From contig JAKAFW010000015.1 of NCBI GenBank assembly GCA_021817845.1, positions 1 to 64,000 on the forward strand: a stretch of DNA of 64,000 bases, written 5' to 3'. This DNA comes from FEN-1297 sp021817845 (GTDB taxonomy: Bacteria > Bacteroidota > Ignavibacteria > Ignavibacteriales > Ignavibacteriaceae). The notes under the pieces were generated by a model that was not told the origin of the DNA, searched no databases, and saw only the letters and a list, made by a program, of their open reading frames with translations. The position numbers were made by a program, and so were the translations under genes. Below are positions 18,949-27,860 of the stretch, piece by piece (positions within the stretch are counted from its first letter, which is position 1; every line of letters starts with the position of its first letter).

Positions 18949-19800
18949 ATGAATAATCTACCGGAACATCAAAAAGGGATCCTTGCCGTACTTGCTGCTG
19001 CGCTTATGTGGAGTACCGGTGGAATTTTTATAAAGCTTGTCACCTTCGATGCAATGCAAATTTCATTTTTCAGAGGAGTTTTTGCGGCGCTCGTGTTCCT
19101 AATAATTTTTAAGAAAAATATATTTTATGCAAATGGTTTTACTTTTATAAATGCAGCCTTTTATTCGGCAATACTAATATTATTTGTGATTGCTACAAAA
19201 TTGACAACTGCCGCTAACGCAATCTTCCTTCAATACACAGCTCCGATCTATGTCTTAATTTTTGAACCGCTAATAAATAAAACTAAATATGAGAAAACAA
19301 ATGTCATTACAATCCTGGTTTGTTTTTTCGGTATGACTTTATTCTTTATGACCAAACTTTCTGCAGGTTACAGAGACGGAAATATAATAGCGCTGCTTTC
19401 CGGAGTGGCTTATGCGGCTTTTCTTCTTGGTATGAGAAAAAATAAAAAAGAATACCAGTTCAGTTCGATTTTTTACGGAAATATATTAGTTGCCCTGATC
19501 TGCCTGCCGTCAATATTCTCAATTCAAAATTTTACGTTAAATAATTTTCTAATGGTTTCATATCTTGGAATATTTCAGATTGGTATTGCTTATGCCATCT
19601 TTAGCTATGGTCTAAAAAGAGTTTATGCTATCGAAGCTTCTTTGATCTCCATGATAGAGCCTGTCCTTAATCCCGTATGGGTATTTCTAGGTTACGGTGA
19701 AGCGCCATCATTTATGGCAATCATCGGAGGGATAATAATTATTTCCGCAATCTCTGTACGAACTTTCTTATCTGAATCGCTAGTTCTAAAGAAAAGATAA
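18949..19800 (+). CDS. EamA/DMT-family transporter
   Basis: Inner-membrane permease of 283 residues with ten hydrophobic segments in two EamA repeats (about 10-135 and 150-275). Family features include AALMWSTGGIFIKL near residue 17, an RGVFAALVF segment and the C-terminal SMIEPVLNPVWVFLGYGE. DMT permeases move metabolites or drugs; the substrate cannot be predicted. It is divergent from the carbonic anhydrase gene, with no partner on its own strand. Confidence 0.88.
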   Translation: MNNLPEHQKGILAVLAAALMWSTGGIFIKLVTFDAMQISFFRGVFAALVFLIIFKKNIFYANGFTFINAAFYSAILILFVIATKLTTAANAIFLQYTAPIYVLIFEPLINKTKYEKTNVITILVCFFGMTLFFMTKLSAGYRDGNIIALLSGVAYAAFLLGMRKNKKEYQFSSIFYGNILVALICLPSIFSIQNFTLNNFLMVSYLGIFQIGIAYAIFSYGLKRVYAIEASLISMIEPVLNPVWVFLGYGEAPSFMAIIGGIIIISAISVRTFLSESLVLKKR

Positions 19801-19993
19801 AAAATGCGGATATGGTATATATGTCGAAAAACAATTAAATCATTTTCCTACTCCTCCCATTTTTCTAAAGGGAAGTAGGGAGGGGTTAAAAAAAATAACA
19901 TTGTGTACAAACTTCATTATAATAGACAAAGCGTTTTCTAAGTATGTACCCCTTAAAGGGACTTTTCTTAAAAATTATATACTATTTAAATAT

Positions 19994-20025
19994 AACCTCC
20001 GAGGTTTTCCTAAACCTCGGAGGTT
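19994..20025. repeat. REP-like perfect hairpin, copy 1
   Basis: AACCTCCGAGGTTT and AAACCTCGGAGGTT pair fully around TCCT. The same hairpin with a one-pair-changed outer stem occurs at 57304-57335, which marks a dispersed palindrome family. It could also serve as a bidirectional terminator. Confidence 0.7.
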
Positions 20026-20120
20026 TCTCTCTATGCCTCACTAAGCTTAAAAAGCCCGTAGAGATGATACATGCAATTTTATTTCGGACAGATATAAAAA
20101 ATACCTATCAATTCCACTAC

Positions 20121-20180
20121 TACAATCCTCCAACATTCCAATCCTCCACTACTCCAACATTCCAATCCTCCAACTTCCCC
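20121..20180. repeat. Short low-complexity direct repeat
   Basis: CCAACATTCCAATCCTCCA occurs twice within 60 bases amid CCACTACTCC-type words, and a related word cluster lies near 18828-18860. No gene is seen in 19801-20195. Confidence 0.6.
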
Positions 20181-20195
20181 CAGAGTTACGTACCA

Positions 20196-21170
20196 TCAGC
20201 CTTTAATATAATCATTCCGGATTTTCGTAATTGCTTTGCGTGCCGAATTAAAAGCCCAAATAATTGATCCGCCTTTTTTCCCGGCACTTAAATCTCCAAG
20301 CAAAAATAGTCCACGTACGGATGTTTCGTGATGTTCCTTTAGGATTGGATCTTCGCCTTCGAATTCAATGCCGATCATCTTCAGAAAATTATTGGGTGTG
20401 GTTCCGCCAAGTGCATATACTATGTAATCAAATTGCATATCCGGAAATTTTTCGTGCTTGAACTTTACCGAAGGCTTACCATCTTTATTTTCAAGGGATG
20501 CGATATCCGACTCGTAAAGTATTTTCACTTTTTCTTCTTGCTCCAAAGCTAAAATACTTATCCGGTTAATATCATTCATCCTTGCAAAATCTTTTTTACG
20601 ATAACTCAAAGCAACTTCATTATTATTTTGCACAAGATATTGGCAATATTCAGATGCGGTGTCGCCCCCTCCTACAACCAGAACCTTTGATCCAGTTATT
20701 TGCTTTGAAGTTACATCAAAGAAAACAGAATTTTTTAAGGAAGCCGGAATAGAGTATTCCGGCTTGTTTGGTTTCCCCAAAATACCTATTGCAATAGCTA
20801 CAATTCGCGCTGCATATTCCCCCTTGTCTGTATAAACAATAAATGTCTTATCTTCATTCTGATGAAATTTCCAGACTGTTTCGCTATACTTTACGTGCAA
20901 ATTATTTACTTTTATCGCTTTATCTAAATATGAAATTGTCTCTTGCTTTGTTAAATCGGGAATGCACATTACCCCAGTGCATTTGGCTTCGAAGCCTTTG
21001 TAATTTGCAGTGACCAACTTTTTATCCGGGTAATATTTTTTTATTGCGTAAGAATGCTCTTCCGCTTTTTCAATTAGTAAAACTTTTTCTGCCTCAAATT
21101 TGGCATGAACTGCTTCGACTGCAATACTTATTCCAGCTGGTCCAGCACCGATAATTAAAATATCATACAT
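20196..21170 (-). CDS. FAD/NAD(P)-dependent reductase, YpdA/TrxB-like
   Basis: A 324-residue flavoprotein. An N-terminal FAD fold (GAGPAGISIA at residues 8-17) and a second nucleotide-binding fold (VVGGGDTASEY near 165) are followed by a closing GDLSAGKKGGSIIWAF segment near the C-terminus. The layout matches the thioredoxin-reductase superfamily, but the redox CxxC is absent. A CTGVMC pair near residue 66 is not the canonical motif. YpdA-type bacillithiol disulfide reductases lack CxxC as well, so that assignment is plausible; ferredoxin-NADP reductase-like is the alternative. Confidence 0.75.
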   Translation of the reverse strand: MYDILIIGAGPAGISIAVEAVHAKFEAEKVLLIEKAEEHSYAIKKYYPDKKLVTANYKGFEAKCTGVMCIPDLTKQETISYLDKAIKVNNLHVKYSETVWKFHQNEDKTFIVYTDKGEYAARIVAIAIGILGKPNKPEYSIPASLKNSVFFDVTSKQITGSKVLVVGGGDTASEYCQYLVQNNNEVALSYRKKDFARMNDINRISILALEQEEKVKILYESDIASLENKDGKPSVKFKHEKFPDMQFDYIVYALGGTTPNNFLKMIGIEFEGEDPILKEHHETSVRGLFLLGDLSAGKKGGSIIWAFNSARKAITKIRNDYIKG

Positions 21171-21252
21171 TAAAAAACCTTTTCTGAAATTTTGAAATAA
21201 CAGTAAATCTTAAATAATAGTGTATTAAAATTTTAGATATATTTAAATAAAA

Positions 21253-21361
21253 TTAAGGGCACTTCTAAAAACTTCAATACCTTCCGGCAGGTAGGCAGGT
21301 TCTTTGCGAACTTTGTGCCTTCTTTGCGTCTCTGCGTTAATGTTTTTAAAAGTGCCCTTAA
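21253..21361. repeat. MITE-A element, copy 1, supplies pdxH stop
   Basis: Bounded by TTAAGGGCACTTCTAAAAAC on the left and GTTTTTAAAAGTGCCCTTAA on the right. The pdxH TAA stop (21358-21360, minus strand) lies within the terminal repeat, so the element inserted at the very end of the gene. The interior carries GGCAGGTAGGCAGG and TTTGCGTCTCTGCGTTAA words shared with other copies. Confidence 0.8.
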
Positions 21362-22005
21362 GGTGATAACCGGACTATATCCCAACACTCATTTTTAATC
21401 TTATAAGAAATCCTATCGTGAAGTCTGTTCTCCCTTCCTTGCCAGAACTCAAAATAATTTGGAATTAGACGAAATCCACCCCAGAATGGCGGCAGAGGAA
21501 TCTGCTTATGCTCATATTTCAATTTTAATAAATCAAATTCATTTTCAAGAAACATTCTGTTCGGGATGGGACTACTTTGCCTTGATGCCCAGGCGCTAAG
21601 CTGACTTTCTAAAGGACGTGTATGAAAGTATTCTTCCGATTCTTGCCGGGAAGTTTTTTCAATTGTTCCTGTTATGCGAATTTGCCGTTCAAGTTCTTTC
21701 CAGAAAAAAAGTATCGATGCGTTTGGATTATTAATTAGATCGCTTCCCTTATGGCTTTCATAATTTGTAAAAAAAACAAAACCATTTTCGTCGAATCCTT
21801 TCAACAAAACCATTCTCACAGCTGGAATCCCGTCCTTGTTAGCAGTCCCTAAAGCCATACCTGTAGGGTCAAGCAAATCGGATTTAAGTGCTTCTTCCAT
21901 CCACTTTGAAAATTGTTGAAATGGATTAACTTCAACAGTGGATTCATCAAATCTCTGCAATGAATAATTTCGTCGTAGCGATGAAATATCTGTATTGTTT
22001 ATCAT
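21358..22005 (-). CDS. pdxH: Pyridoxamine 5'-phosphate oxidase
   Basis: FMN-dependent oxidation of PNP/PMP to pyridoxal 5'-phosphate, the last step of vitamin B6 synthesis or salvage. A 215-residue protein with the family segments RMVLLKGFDENGFVFFTNYES (FMN site), NPNASILFFWKELERQIRI, ESEEYFHTRP, and the C-terminal FWQGRENRLHDR and WDIVRLSP. The stop codon is contributed by a MITE-A terminus immediately after the conserved RLSP end, so the protein is essentially full length. Confidence 0.96.
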   Translation of the reverse strand: MINNTDISSLRRNYSLQRFDESTVEVNPFQQFSKWMEEALKSDLLDPTGMALGTANKDGIPAVRMVLLKGFDENGFVFFTNYESHKGSDLINNPNASILFFWKELERQIRITGTIEKTSRQESEEYFHTRPLESQLSAWASRQSSPIPNRMFLENEFDLLKLKYEHKQIPLPPFWGGFRLIPNYFEFWQGRENRLHDRISYKIKNECWDIVRLSP

Positions 22006-22185
22006 ATCATTTTTATAACTAAATGTTTTTCTTAGAGGTTAAGTTTTATAAATTTAAGTGACAGTTAATCATTCTCAGGGACAATTACGAAAAAGTCTTT
22101 CCTCATCCATTATAAGGCGACTTACAATTGTATTATCTGTTTTATAAATTAGATTATTATCAACTATTAAAATATAAAAATTATT
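22006..22185. other. Divergent promoter region pdxH / kgd
   Basis: 180-bp AT-rich gap between divergently transcribed genes that must contain both promoters. No clear operator or hairpin is seen. Confidence 0.4.
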
Positions 22186-25100
22186 ATGAAATCAAGTGAT
22201 CTAACTAAAGAGCAAAAAGTAGAACTTGAGAAATTTGGCGCAAATACCTGGTTTGTCGAATATTTACATAAACAATATGAAGAAAATCCGGATGGTGTTT
22301 CGGAACAATGGCAAAATTTCTTTGGAAAGGTTAGCTCCGGTAAAAAAAGTAACGGAGATGCTAAAAATATCATGAAGGAATCGGCAATCCCGTTTCCTAA
22401 TGTAAAAATGTCTGAACCGCAGCCGGATGATAGACTTCAAATTATTGCAGGCAGTGCGGCAAAAATTTTAGAAAATATGAATGCCAGTTTGACAATTCCT
22501 GTTGCCACATCACAGCGTACAATACCGGTAAAGCTTCTTGAAGAAAATAGAATTTTAATAAATCAGAACCTTTATAAAAAAAATCAACGTAAAATTTCCT
22601 TTACTCATCTAATTGCATGGGCGATTGTGAAAGCAATAATGACCAATCCGGTCATGAATAATGCTTTTACTCTCATTGACGGAAAACCAAACGTTATCAA
22701 AAGAAATAATATAAATCTAGGCTTAGCTATTGATATTGAAAAAAAGGACGGTTCACATTCACTCATTGTCCCCAATATAAAAAAATCCAATACAATGAAC
22801 TTCAGCGAATTTGTTAAAACTTATGATGATTTGATTGATAGATCGAGAAAAGCATTGATTGACCCTTCCGAATTTCAGGGGACTACAGTTACACTAACTA
22901 ATCCCGGAACAATTGGGACTATATCTTCCGTGCCGCGGTTAATGATAGGGCAGGGAACAATAGTTGCCACAGGCGCTATTCAATATCCTGTGGAATATCA
23001 GGCAATGGCTCCTTCAACTATTTCTGCGCTTGGAATTAGCAAGGTTATGAATATAACAAGCACTTATGATCATAGAATTATTCAGGGCGCAGAATCGGGA
23101 TATTTTCTTAAGGAGATTAATGACCTGCTCTTAGGTGCAAACTTTTTTTATGAAGAAATATTTGAAGATCTAAAGGTTCCCTTAGTCCCGTTAGCCTGGC
23201 AGAGCGATTCTCAATCCCAAACATTCGGTAATCATTCAAACAGGGAAGAAACCGAAAAGCAGGGAAGGGTTTTACAATTAATCAATCTTTACAGAGTGCG
23301 CGGTCATTTAATAGCAAGCTTTGATCCGCTCGGTTCGCAGCTTGCTTACCATGCTGAGTTAGACCCTGCAAGTTACAAACTAACTTTGTGGGATTTAGAC
23401 CGTGAATTTATTACCGGCGGTTTCGGAGGCATTCCTACAGCCACTCTTCGTGTTATTTTAGAAATTCTTCAGAAAACTTATTGCGAAAAAATCGGCGTCG
23501 AGTATATGCACATTCAAAATCCCGCCGAAAAATTATGGCTTCAAAATAAAATGGAACCGGTTAAAAATATTCCTCACTTCGATGCGGATATGAAAAAAGA
23601 AATTCTTAATAAGTTAATTATCGCCGAAGCATTTGAGCATTTCATCCATAATAAATTTATTGGACATAAACGGTTTTCCCTTGAAGGCTCTGAAACTTTA
23701 ATTCCTGTTCTTGATTTACTTTTAAATGATGCCTGTGAATCCGGAATTATGGAGATAGTCCTTGGTATGGCTCACCGAGGTAGACTAAACGTCCTTGCTA
23801 ATATTATCGGTAAGTCATACGACTCGATATTTACCGAATTTGAAGACATTCCGGACGTAAATTCAATTGAAGGTTCCGGTGATGTTAAATATCACCTCGG
23901 GGCTTCCGGTAGATACAAAACACGAAACGGAGAAAGTATTGCGGTTTCTGTTGCCTCTAATCCAAGTCATCTTGAATGGGTTAACCCTGTTGTCGAAGGT
24001 ATCGTTCGTGCAAAACAGAACAGGCTTGGTGATAAAAAAGAACATAGAAAAGTAATGGCGATTTTAATCCACGGTGATGCAGCTTTTGCAGGACAAGGTA
24101 TTTGCGCCGAAACTTTGAACCTTTCTCAATTAAGCGGCTACCGTACCGGGGGCACAATTCATATCATAATTAATAATCAAATCGGATTCACTACTACCCC
24201 TGAAGATGCACGCTCTTCACAATATGCTACCGATGTTGCTAAGATGATACAATCGCCAATCTTTCACGTCAATGGTGACGATCCTGAAGCTGCTTTATGG
24301 GTAACAAAATTAGCTTTTGAGTATCGACAGCTTTTCAATAAAGATATTGTTATTGACCTCTTCGGTTACAGACGGCACGGTCATAACGAGGGCGACGAAC
24401 CTGGATTTACCCAGCCGCTGTTATATGAAAAAATTAAAATGCATCCTTCAATAAGAGAAATTTATTCTAATACTTTAATTAAAAATAAAACTCTTACTCA
24501 AGATGAAATAAATTTATTGAATCAAGCGGCAAATAATTCTTTAAGTGAGGCGTTCGATAAGATAAAAAGGAAAAAATCTTCCTTTAGTGGAGATGTACCG
24601 CTCGCAGTTTCAAAGGAAAAAATGGAAGCTGTATCCCACAATAATAAAACCGGAATTTCTGAAAGTATGCTTGAAGAAATTATTAAAGGAATAACAAAAG
24701 TCCCTAAAGAATTTTCCGTTCATCCTAAACTGAAAAAATTCCTAGAAAAAAGGCTGGAGTTTTTAGACGGAAGTTCGGATGCCGATTGGGCAACCGCTGA
24801 ATCAATAGCTTTCGGTAGTTTACTTCTTGAAGGTACTCCGGTAAGACTAAGCGGGCAGGATAGCGTGCGGGGTACTTTCAGTCAACGTCACCTTGCCTTA
24901 ACTGACATTCAGACTGGTATAGAATATTTTCCGTTGAATCATATAAAACGGGGGCAGGGAAAGCTTGAAGCTCTTGATAGCTTTTTATCCGAAGCCGCTG
25001 TGCTAGGTTTCGAGTATGGTTACAGCACTGCCGATCCGTTAGCATTGGTTATGTGGGAAGCACAATTTGGCGATTTTGCAAATGGTGCACAGGTGATAAT

Positions 25101-25803
25101 TGATAATTTTATAGTTGTATCTTTTGAAAAATGGAAACTTCCGAATAGCGTTGTAATGTTGCTGCCGCATGGCTTTGAAGGTCAGGGACCTGAGCACTCA
25201 AGTGCGCGCTTAGAGAGATATTTAACTTTATGCGCCGAAGACAATATTCAAGTTTGCAATTTAACTTCGCCGGCTCAGTACTTTCATGTTTTAAGGCGAC
25301 AAATAAAACAGGCGGTGGGGAAGCCTTTAATTATAATGACGCCAAAAAGTTTGTTGCGGCTTCCGGAAGCTAAATCGAAAAAGGAAGATTTCATAAATGG
25401 AAAATTTCAGGAGGTCATTGATGATGGAATGGTTAATAAAAATTTAGTAGAGAAAATAATCATTACCAGCGGTAAAGTTTATTATGACCTTATCAAATTC
25501 CGAGAAGAAAATAAAATTACTAATGCAGCAATTATTCGCGTAGAACAGTATTATCCATATAAATCAAAATTGATAAAAGGAATATTGGCATCCTACCAAA
25601 ATGCTAAAAAAGTTACTTGGGTTCAGGAGGAACCAAAAAATATGGGCGCCTGGAATTTCTTAGCCCCAAGATTGATTGAAGATTTGGCTGAAGGACAAAA
25701 ATTGAATTATGCCGGCAGACCCGAAAGCGCAAGCCCTGCAGTTGGATCAGCAAAAAAATCAGCAAAGCAGCAGATGGAATTAGTTGCAGAAGCATTTAAC
25801 TAA
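22186..25803 (+). CDS. kgd: Fused E2-E1 2-oxoglutarate dehydrogenase (Kgd type)
   Basis: TCA-cycle enzyme that decarboxylates 2-oxoglutarate with ThDP and carries a built-in succinyltransferase-like domain. In 1205 residues: an N-terminal E1o segment (NTWFVEYLHKQYEENP, about 21-45), then an E2 acyltransferase core (about 90-325) ending with TYDHRIIQGAESG, the DHRxxxG active-site motif, then the full E1 (about 350-1200) with VLGMAHRGRLNVL, GDAAFAGQG (ThDP), NNQIGFTT and RRHGHNEGDEP. There is no lipoyl domain. This is the architecture of mycobacterial Kgd and corynebacterial OdhA. No E2 or E3 gene is adjacent. The first residues match the family, so the ATG at 22186 is right. Confidence 0.95.
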   Translation: MKSSDLTKEQKVELEKFGANTWFVEYLHKQYEENPDGVSEQWQNFFGKVSSGKKSNGDAKNIMKESAIPFPNVKMSEPQPDDRLQIIAGSAAKILENMNASLTIPVATSQRTIPVKLLEENRILINQNLYKKNQRKISFTHLIAWAIVKAIMTNPVMNNAFTLIDGKPNVIKRNNINLGLAIDIEKKDGSHSLIVPNIKKSNTMNFSEFVKTYDDLIDRSRKALIDPSEFQGTTVTLTNPGTIGTISSVPRLMIGQGTIVATGAIQYPVEYQAMAPSTISALGISKVMNITSTYDHRIIQGAESGYFLKEINDLLLGANFFYEEIFEDLKVPLVPLAWQSDSQSQTFGNHSNREETEKQGRVLQLINLYRVRGHLIASFDPLGSQLAYHAELDPASYKLTLWDLDREFITGGFGGIPTATLRVILEILQKTYCEKIGVEYMHIQNPAEKLWLQNKMEPVKNIPHFDADMKKEILNKLIIAEAFEHFIHNKFIGHKRFSLEGSETLIPVLDLLLNDACESGIMEIVLGMAHRGRLNVLANIIGKSYDSIFTEFEDIPDVNSIEGSGDVKYHLGASGRYKTRNGESIAVSVASNPSHLEWVNPVVEGIVRAKQNRLGDKKEHRKVMAILIHGDAAFAGQGICAETLNLSQLSGYRTGGTIHIIINNQIGFTTTPEDARSSQYATDVAKMIQSPIFHVNGDDPEAALWVTKLAFEYRQLFNKDIVIDLFGYRRHGHNEGDEPGFTQPLLYEKIKMHPSIREIYSNTLIKNKTLTQDEINLLNQAANNSLSEAFDKIKRKKSSFSGDVPLAVSKEKMEAVSHNNKTGISESMLEEIIKGITKVPKEFSVHPKLKKFLEKRLEFLDGSSDADWATAESIAFGSLLLEGTPVRLSGQDSVRGTFSQRHLALTDIQTGIEYFPLNHIKRGQGKLEALDSFLSEAAVLGFEYGYSTADPLALVMWEAQFGDFANGAQVIIDNFIVVSFEKWKLPNSVVMLLPHGFEGQGPEHSSARLERYLTLCAEDNIQVCNLTSPAQYFHVLRRQIKQAVGKPLIIMTPKSLLRLPEAKSKKEDFINGKFQEVIDDGMVNKNLVEKIIITSGKVYYDLIKFREENKITNAAIIRVEQYYPYKSKLIKGILASYQNAKKVTWVQEEPKNMGAWNFLAPRLIEDLAEGQKLNYAGRPESASPAVGSAKKSAKQQMELVAEAFN

Positions 25804-25804
25804 C

Positions 25805-25880
25805 TTAAGGGCACTTCTAAAAACTTCAGTATTCTCTGCGTTAAATTTTTATAAAAGATAGTTTTTAGAAGTGCCCTTAA
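25805..25880. repeat. MITE-A element, copy 2 (minimal 76 bp)
   Basis: A 21-bp perfect terminal inverted repeat beginning TTAAGGGCACTTCTAAAAAC, with a 34-bp centre. It starts two bases after the kgd stop. As an RNA hairpin it could terminate kgd transcription. It is the simplest copy and defines the ends of the family. Confidence 0.85.
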
Positions 25881-25927
25881 GTTAACCACCGTTAATCCTG
25901 CAGATTTATATTGCCCAGAAAAAGCAG

Positions 25928-25991
25928 CCCACGACTTTAAGTCGTGGGTCGTTTAACAAAAAGACTTATTTATTAACCGTTTCAACGGTTT
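25928..25991. repeat. REP-like palindrome doublet, copy 1
   Basis: A 21-bp palindrome CCCACGACTTT...GTCGTGGG (25928-25948), a 26-nt spacer and a 17-bp palindrome AACCGTTTCAACGGTTT (25975-25991). A second doublet with identical spacing lies at 58633-58696, differing by base changes that keep pairing. This resembles REP/BIME units mobilised by RAYT transposases. Confidence 0.75.
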
Positions 25992-26043
25992 CTAATACCT
26001 AAATAAAAACTATCATGCAACTTGAATAAATAATTTTATTTCA

Positions 26044-26072
26044 TTGATATATTATCAGTTGTTGATTATTTT
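26044..26072 (+). promoter_or_regulatory. Duplicated tRNA promoter facing int
   Basis: TTGATA (26044-26049), 17 bases, then TATTTT (26067-26072), a sigma70-like arrangement about 43 bases before the tRNA 5' end. The copy here has lost its tRNA 3' half and reads rightwards into the recombinase gene, so it may drive int. This is a prediction from spacing only. Confidence 0.4.
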
Positions 26073-26114
26073 ACAGACAGTAATTTAGAAAATTTAATTA
26101 TCCGGTTTAACGTT

Positions 26115-26161
26115 GCGAGCGTAACTCAGTTGGTAGAGTGTCAGCTTCCCAAGCTGAATGT
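26115..26161 (+). pseudogene. Truncated tRNA-Gly(CCC), 5' 47 nt
   Basis: Matches the acceptor 5' strand, D arm and anticodon arm of the intact tRNA-Gly at 39492-39567 and stops after the anticodon stem. The variable loop, T arm and acceptor 3' strand are missing. It is the left remnant created by integration and cannot give a functional tRNA. Confidence 0.93.
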
Positions 26162-26203
26162 AAATTGAGTTTTTAGCTTAAATATCAAATCTTTTTCTTT
26201 GAT

Positions 26204-26221
26204 GTTAACAAAATTGTTAAC
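26204..26221. promoter_or_regulatory. Inverted repeat GTTAAC-N6-GTTAAC before int
   Basis: Palindrome between attL and int. GTTAAC-containing words recur near the right end at 39293-39327, so it may be an arm-type recombinase site or an operator. Confidence 0.45.
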
Positions 26222-26268
26222 CAATTCCCCCGATAATACTCCCCATTACCTCACGAAAGGTCTAAATC

Positions 26269-27303
26269 ATGTTTCTTTTCAAACGGAGCGGTTATTATCA
26301 AATTCAATACTTCGATGAAATTGACAACAAAATAAAGCGTAAGTCTACCGGCCAGAAGACAAAACAAGATGCTTTGAAATATTTATCCGAGTTTAGAGAG
26401 AATCAAAAAAATAAACCACGAAGTGAAACGATTTCTCTATTCAGATTCAGGAAAGAATATGAGACGTTCGCTTCCTTAAACTTCAGCAAGAAACACACCC
26501 AGAATATTAAGTTAGCCTTCGACAAACTTTTGGGTTATATAAAGCCGGACCTTCCCCTTACAAAACTAAATGGAAGAATTCTAGAGACTTTCTTCAGTGA
26601 ATATTTCCAAAGGTCAAAATATGGAGCGTCACTCATCCACAGGGTTTTGAATTCGAGCTTTAATAAAGCAGTAAAATGGAACTACATCGAGGTTAATCCA
26701 TTGTCCAAAATAAAACTTCCCAAAATTCCCCGGAATAATCCTATTTTTGTAACAATCGAGGAATTTTACGAAATAATGAAATTTGTTGACTCCCAGGATC
26801 TTAAAGATATTTACATCTTTGGATTTTTTACAGGCTGCCGGCTTTCAGAAATATTAAACACGAAATGGAGTAATGTCAATCTTAGTGACGGAATAATTAA
26901 GGTAAGCAATTCTGAAACCTTTACAACCAAAAGCAAGAAAGAAAGAATTATCCCCATTAGCATGGCTTTGAAAGAGATGTTAATTTTCCGGATCCCAAAG
27001 ATTCAACGAATTGACGATGAATATATTTTCTATAAATTGCCCGGCGTTCCATATCTGCCGAATTACGTCAGCCATAATTTTAAAAAAGCCGTTAAGCAAG
27101 CAAAGGTTAATCAAAGTTTGCACATGCACTCTCTAAGGCATTCATTCGCTTCAAGACTTGTGCAAAACGGAGTTTCTCTTTATGTAGTAAAGGAATTATT
27201 AGGTCATGCAGACGTATCAACAACACAGCAATATTCGCACCTGCAGAAGGAACACCTTCAGAATGCCATCGATCAGCTCGATAAAATTTCTAAGATAGGG
27301 TAA
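26269..27303 (+). CDS. int: Tyrosine recombinase / integrase of the element
   Basis: Catalyses site-specific integration and excision at tRNA-Gly. It has 344 residues. The N-terminal about 50 residues resemble an arm-binding domain (YYQIQYFDEIDNKIKRKSTG), a core-binding SAM-like domain follows at about 55-150, and the catalytic domain has R191 (GCRLSE), a Lys at about 221-224, H287-x-x-R290 (HSLRHSFAS), H313 (LGHADVSTTQ) and the nucleophile Y322. All key residues are present, so it should be active. It lies next to attL and reads inward. No excisionase is recognised nearby. Confidence 0.95.
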   Translation: MFLFKRSGYYQIQYFDEIDNKIKRKSTGQKTKQDALKYLSEFRENQKNKPRSETISLFRFRKEYETFASLNFSKKHTQNIKLAFDKLLGYIKPDLPLTKLNGRILETFFSEYFQRSKYGASLIHRVLNSSFNKAVKWNYIEVNPLSKIKLPKIPRNNPIFVTIEEFYEIMKFVDSQDLKDIYIFGFFTGCRLSEILNTKWSNVNLSDGIIKVSNSETFTTKSKKERIIPISMALKEMLIFRIPKIQRIDDEYIFYKLPGVPYLPNYVSHNFKKAVKQAKVNQSLHMHSLRHSFASRLVQNGVSLYVVKELLGHADVSTTQQYSHLQKEHLQNAIDQLDKISKIG

Positions 27304-27502
27304 GGATTATGATGATCCGGATAAAATTAAAATATCGAATGAGACTATGCCACTAAACTTAATTCTCCACAACAGAAACAAAGGCTGCCTGTTTGCCGGC
27401 AGAGGATTCGACTAAAGTATCGTTGGAATTAAGATCGTGCCTTAAAACGCATTTATGGAAGAATTCTAAAAACAATTTTCAACAAAATTAGGAGTTATCA
27501 AA

Positions 27503-27838
27503 ATGGTTAGCAAAAAATTAAACTATGACGAAGTAATTAACCTCATAAACTTCAATATTCATAACGGAACTCAGGCAAAGATACCCGGGATCTTCAAACT
27601 CGTCAAGGATGAAGACAGGAATAAACTTCAATTGAAGTTGACGGATAATATTATGCAAATAATAGATGAACACGTGGAAATGTCTGCATACGATTATCAA
27701 ACTATTTACTTCGTTCAGAAACTAACGAGAAAATTGTCAATTAAAATTATTGAGAATCTCAGAAAGCAAATAAAATCATTAAAAATTTCAGTAGACAAAG
27801 AAAACTCCAGACAAAGCAAACTTCGAAAAGTCATTTAA
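27503..27838 (+). CDS. Hypothetical protein, 111 aa
   Basis: No recognisable family. It is mostly charged and predicted helical, with Lys-rich C-terminus (KLTRKLSIKIIENLRKQIKSLK). There is no signal peptide. AGGAG precedes the ATG by 11 bases. It is followed 22 bp later by another small gene on the same strand. The position after int is where satellites and prophages often carry regulators, but nothing here proves that role. Confidence 0.6.
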   Translation: MVSKKLNYDEVINLINFNIHNGTQAKIPGIFKLVKDEDRNKLQLKLTDNIMQIIDEHVEMSAYDYQTIYFVQKLTRKLSIKIIENLRKQIKSLKISVDKENSRQSKLRKVI

Positions 27839-27860
27839 CAAAAAAAAAGGATAAATTAAA

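Larger units (their letters stand above)
26042..26161 (+). repeat. attL: left 120-bp direct repeat
   Basis: Identical base for base to 39419-39538. The flanking bases differ on both sides (T versus A on the left, A versus C on the right), which fixes the limits. The recombination crossover must lie within it, most probably in the anticodon arm at its right end. Confidence 0.95.

Noticed and set aside
19944..20267. 107-aa open frame
   Set aside because: It spans a REP hairpin and low-complexity repeats and overlaps the reductase gene end on the other strand.
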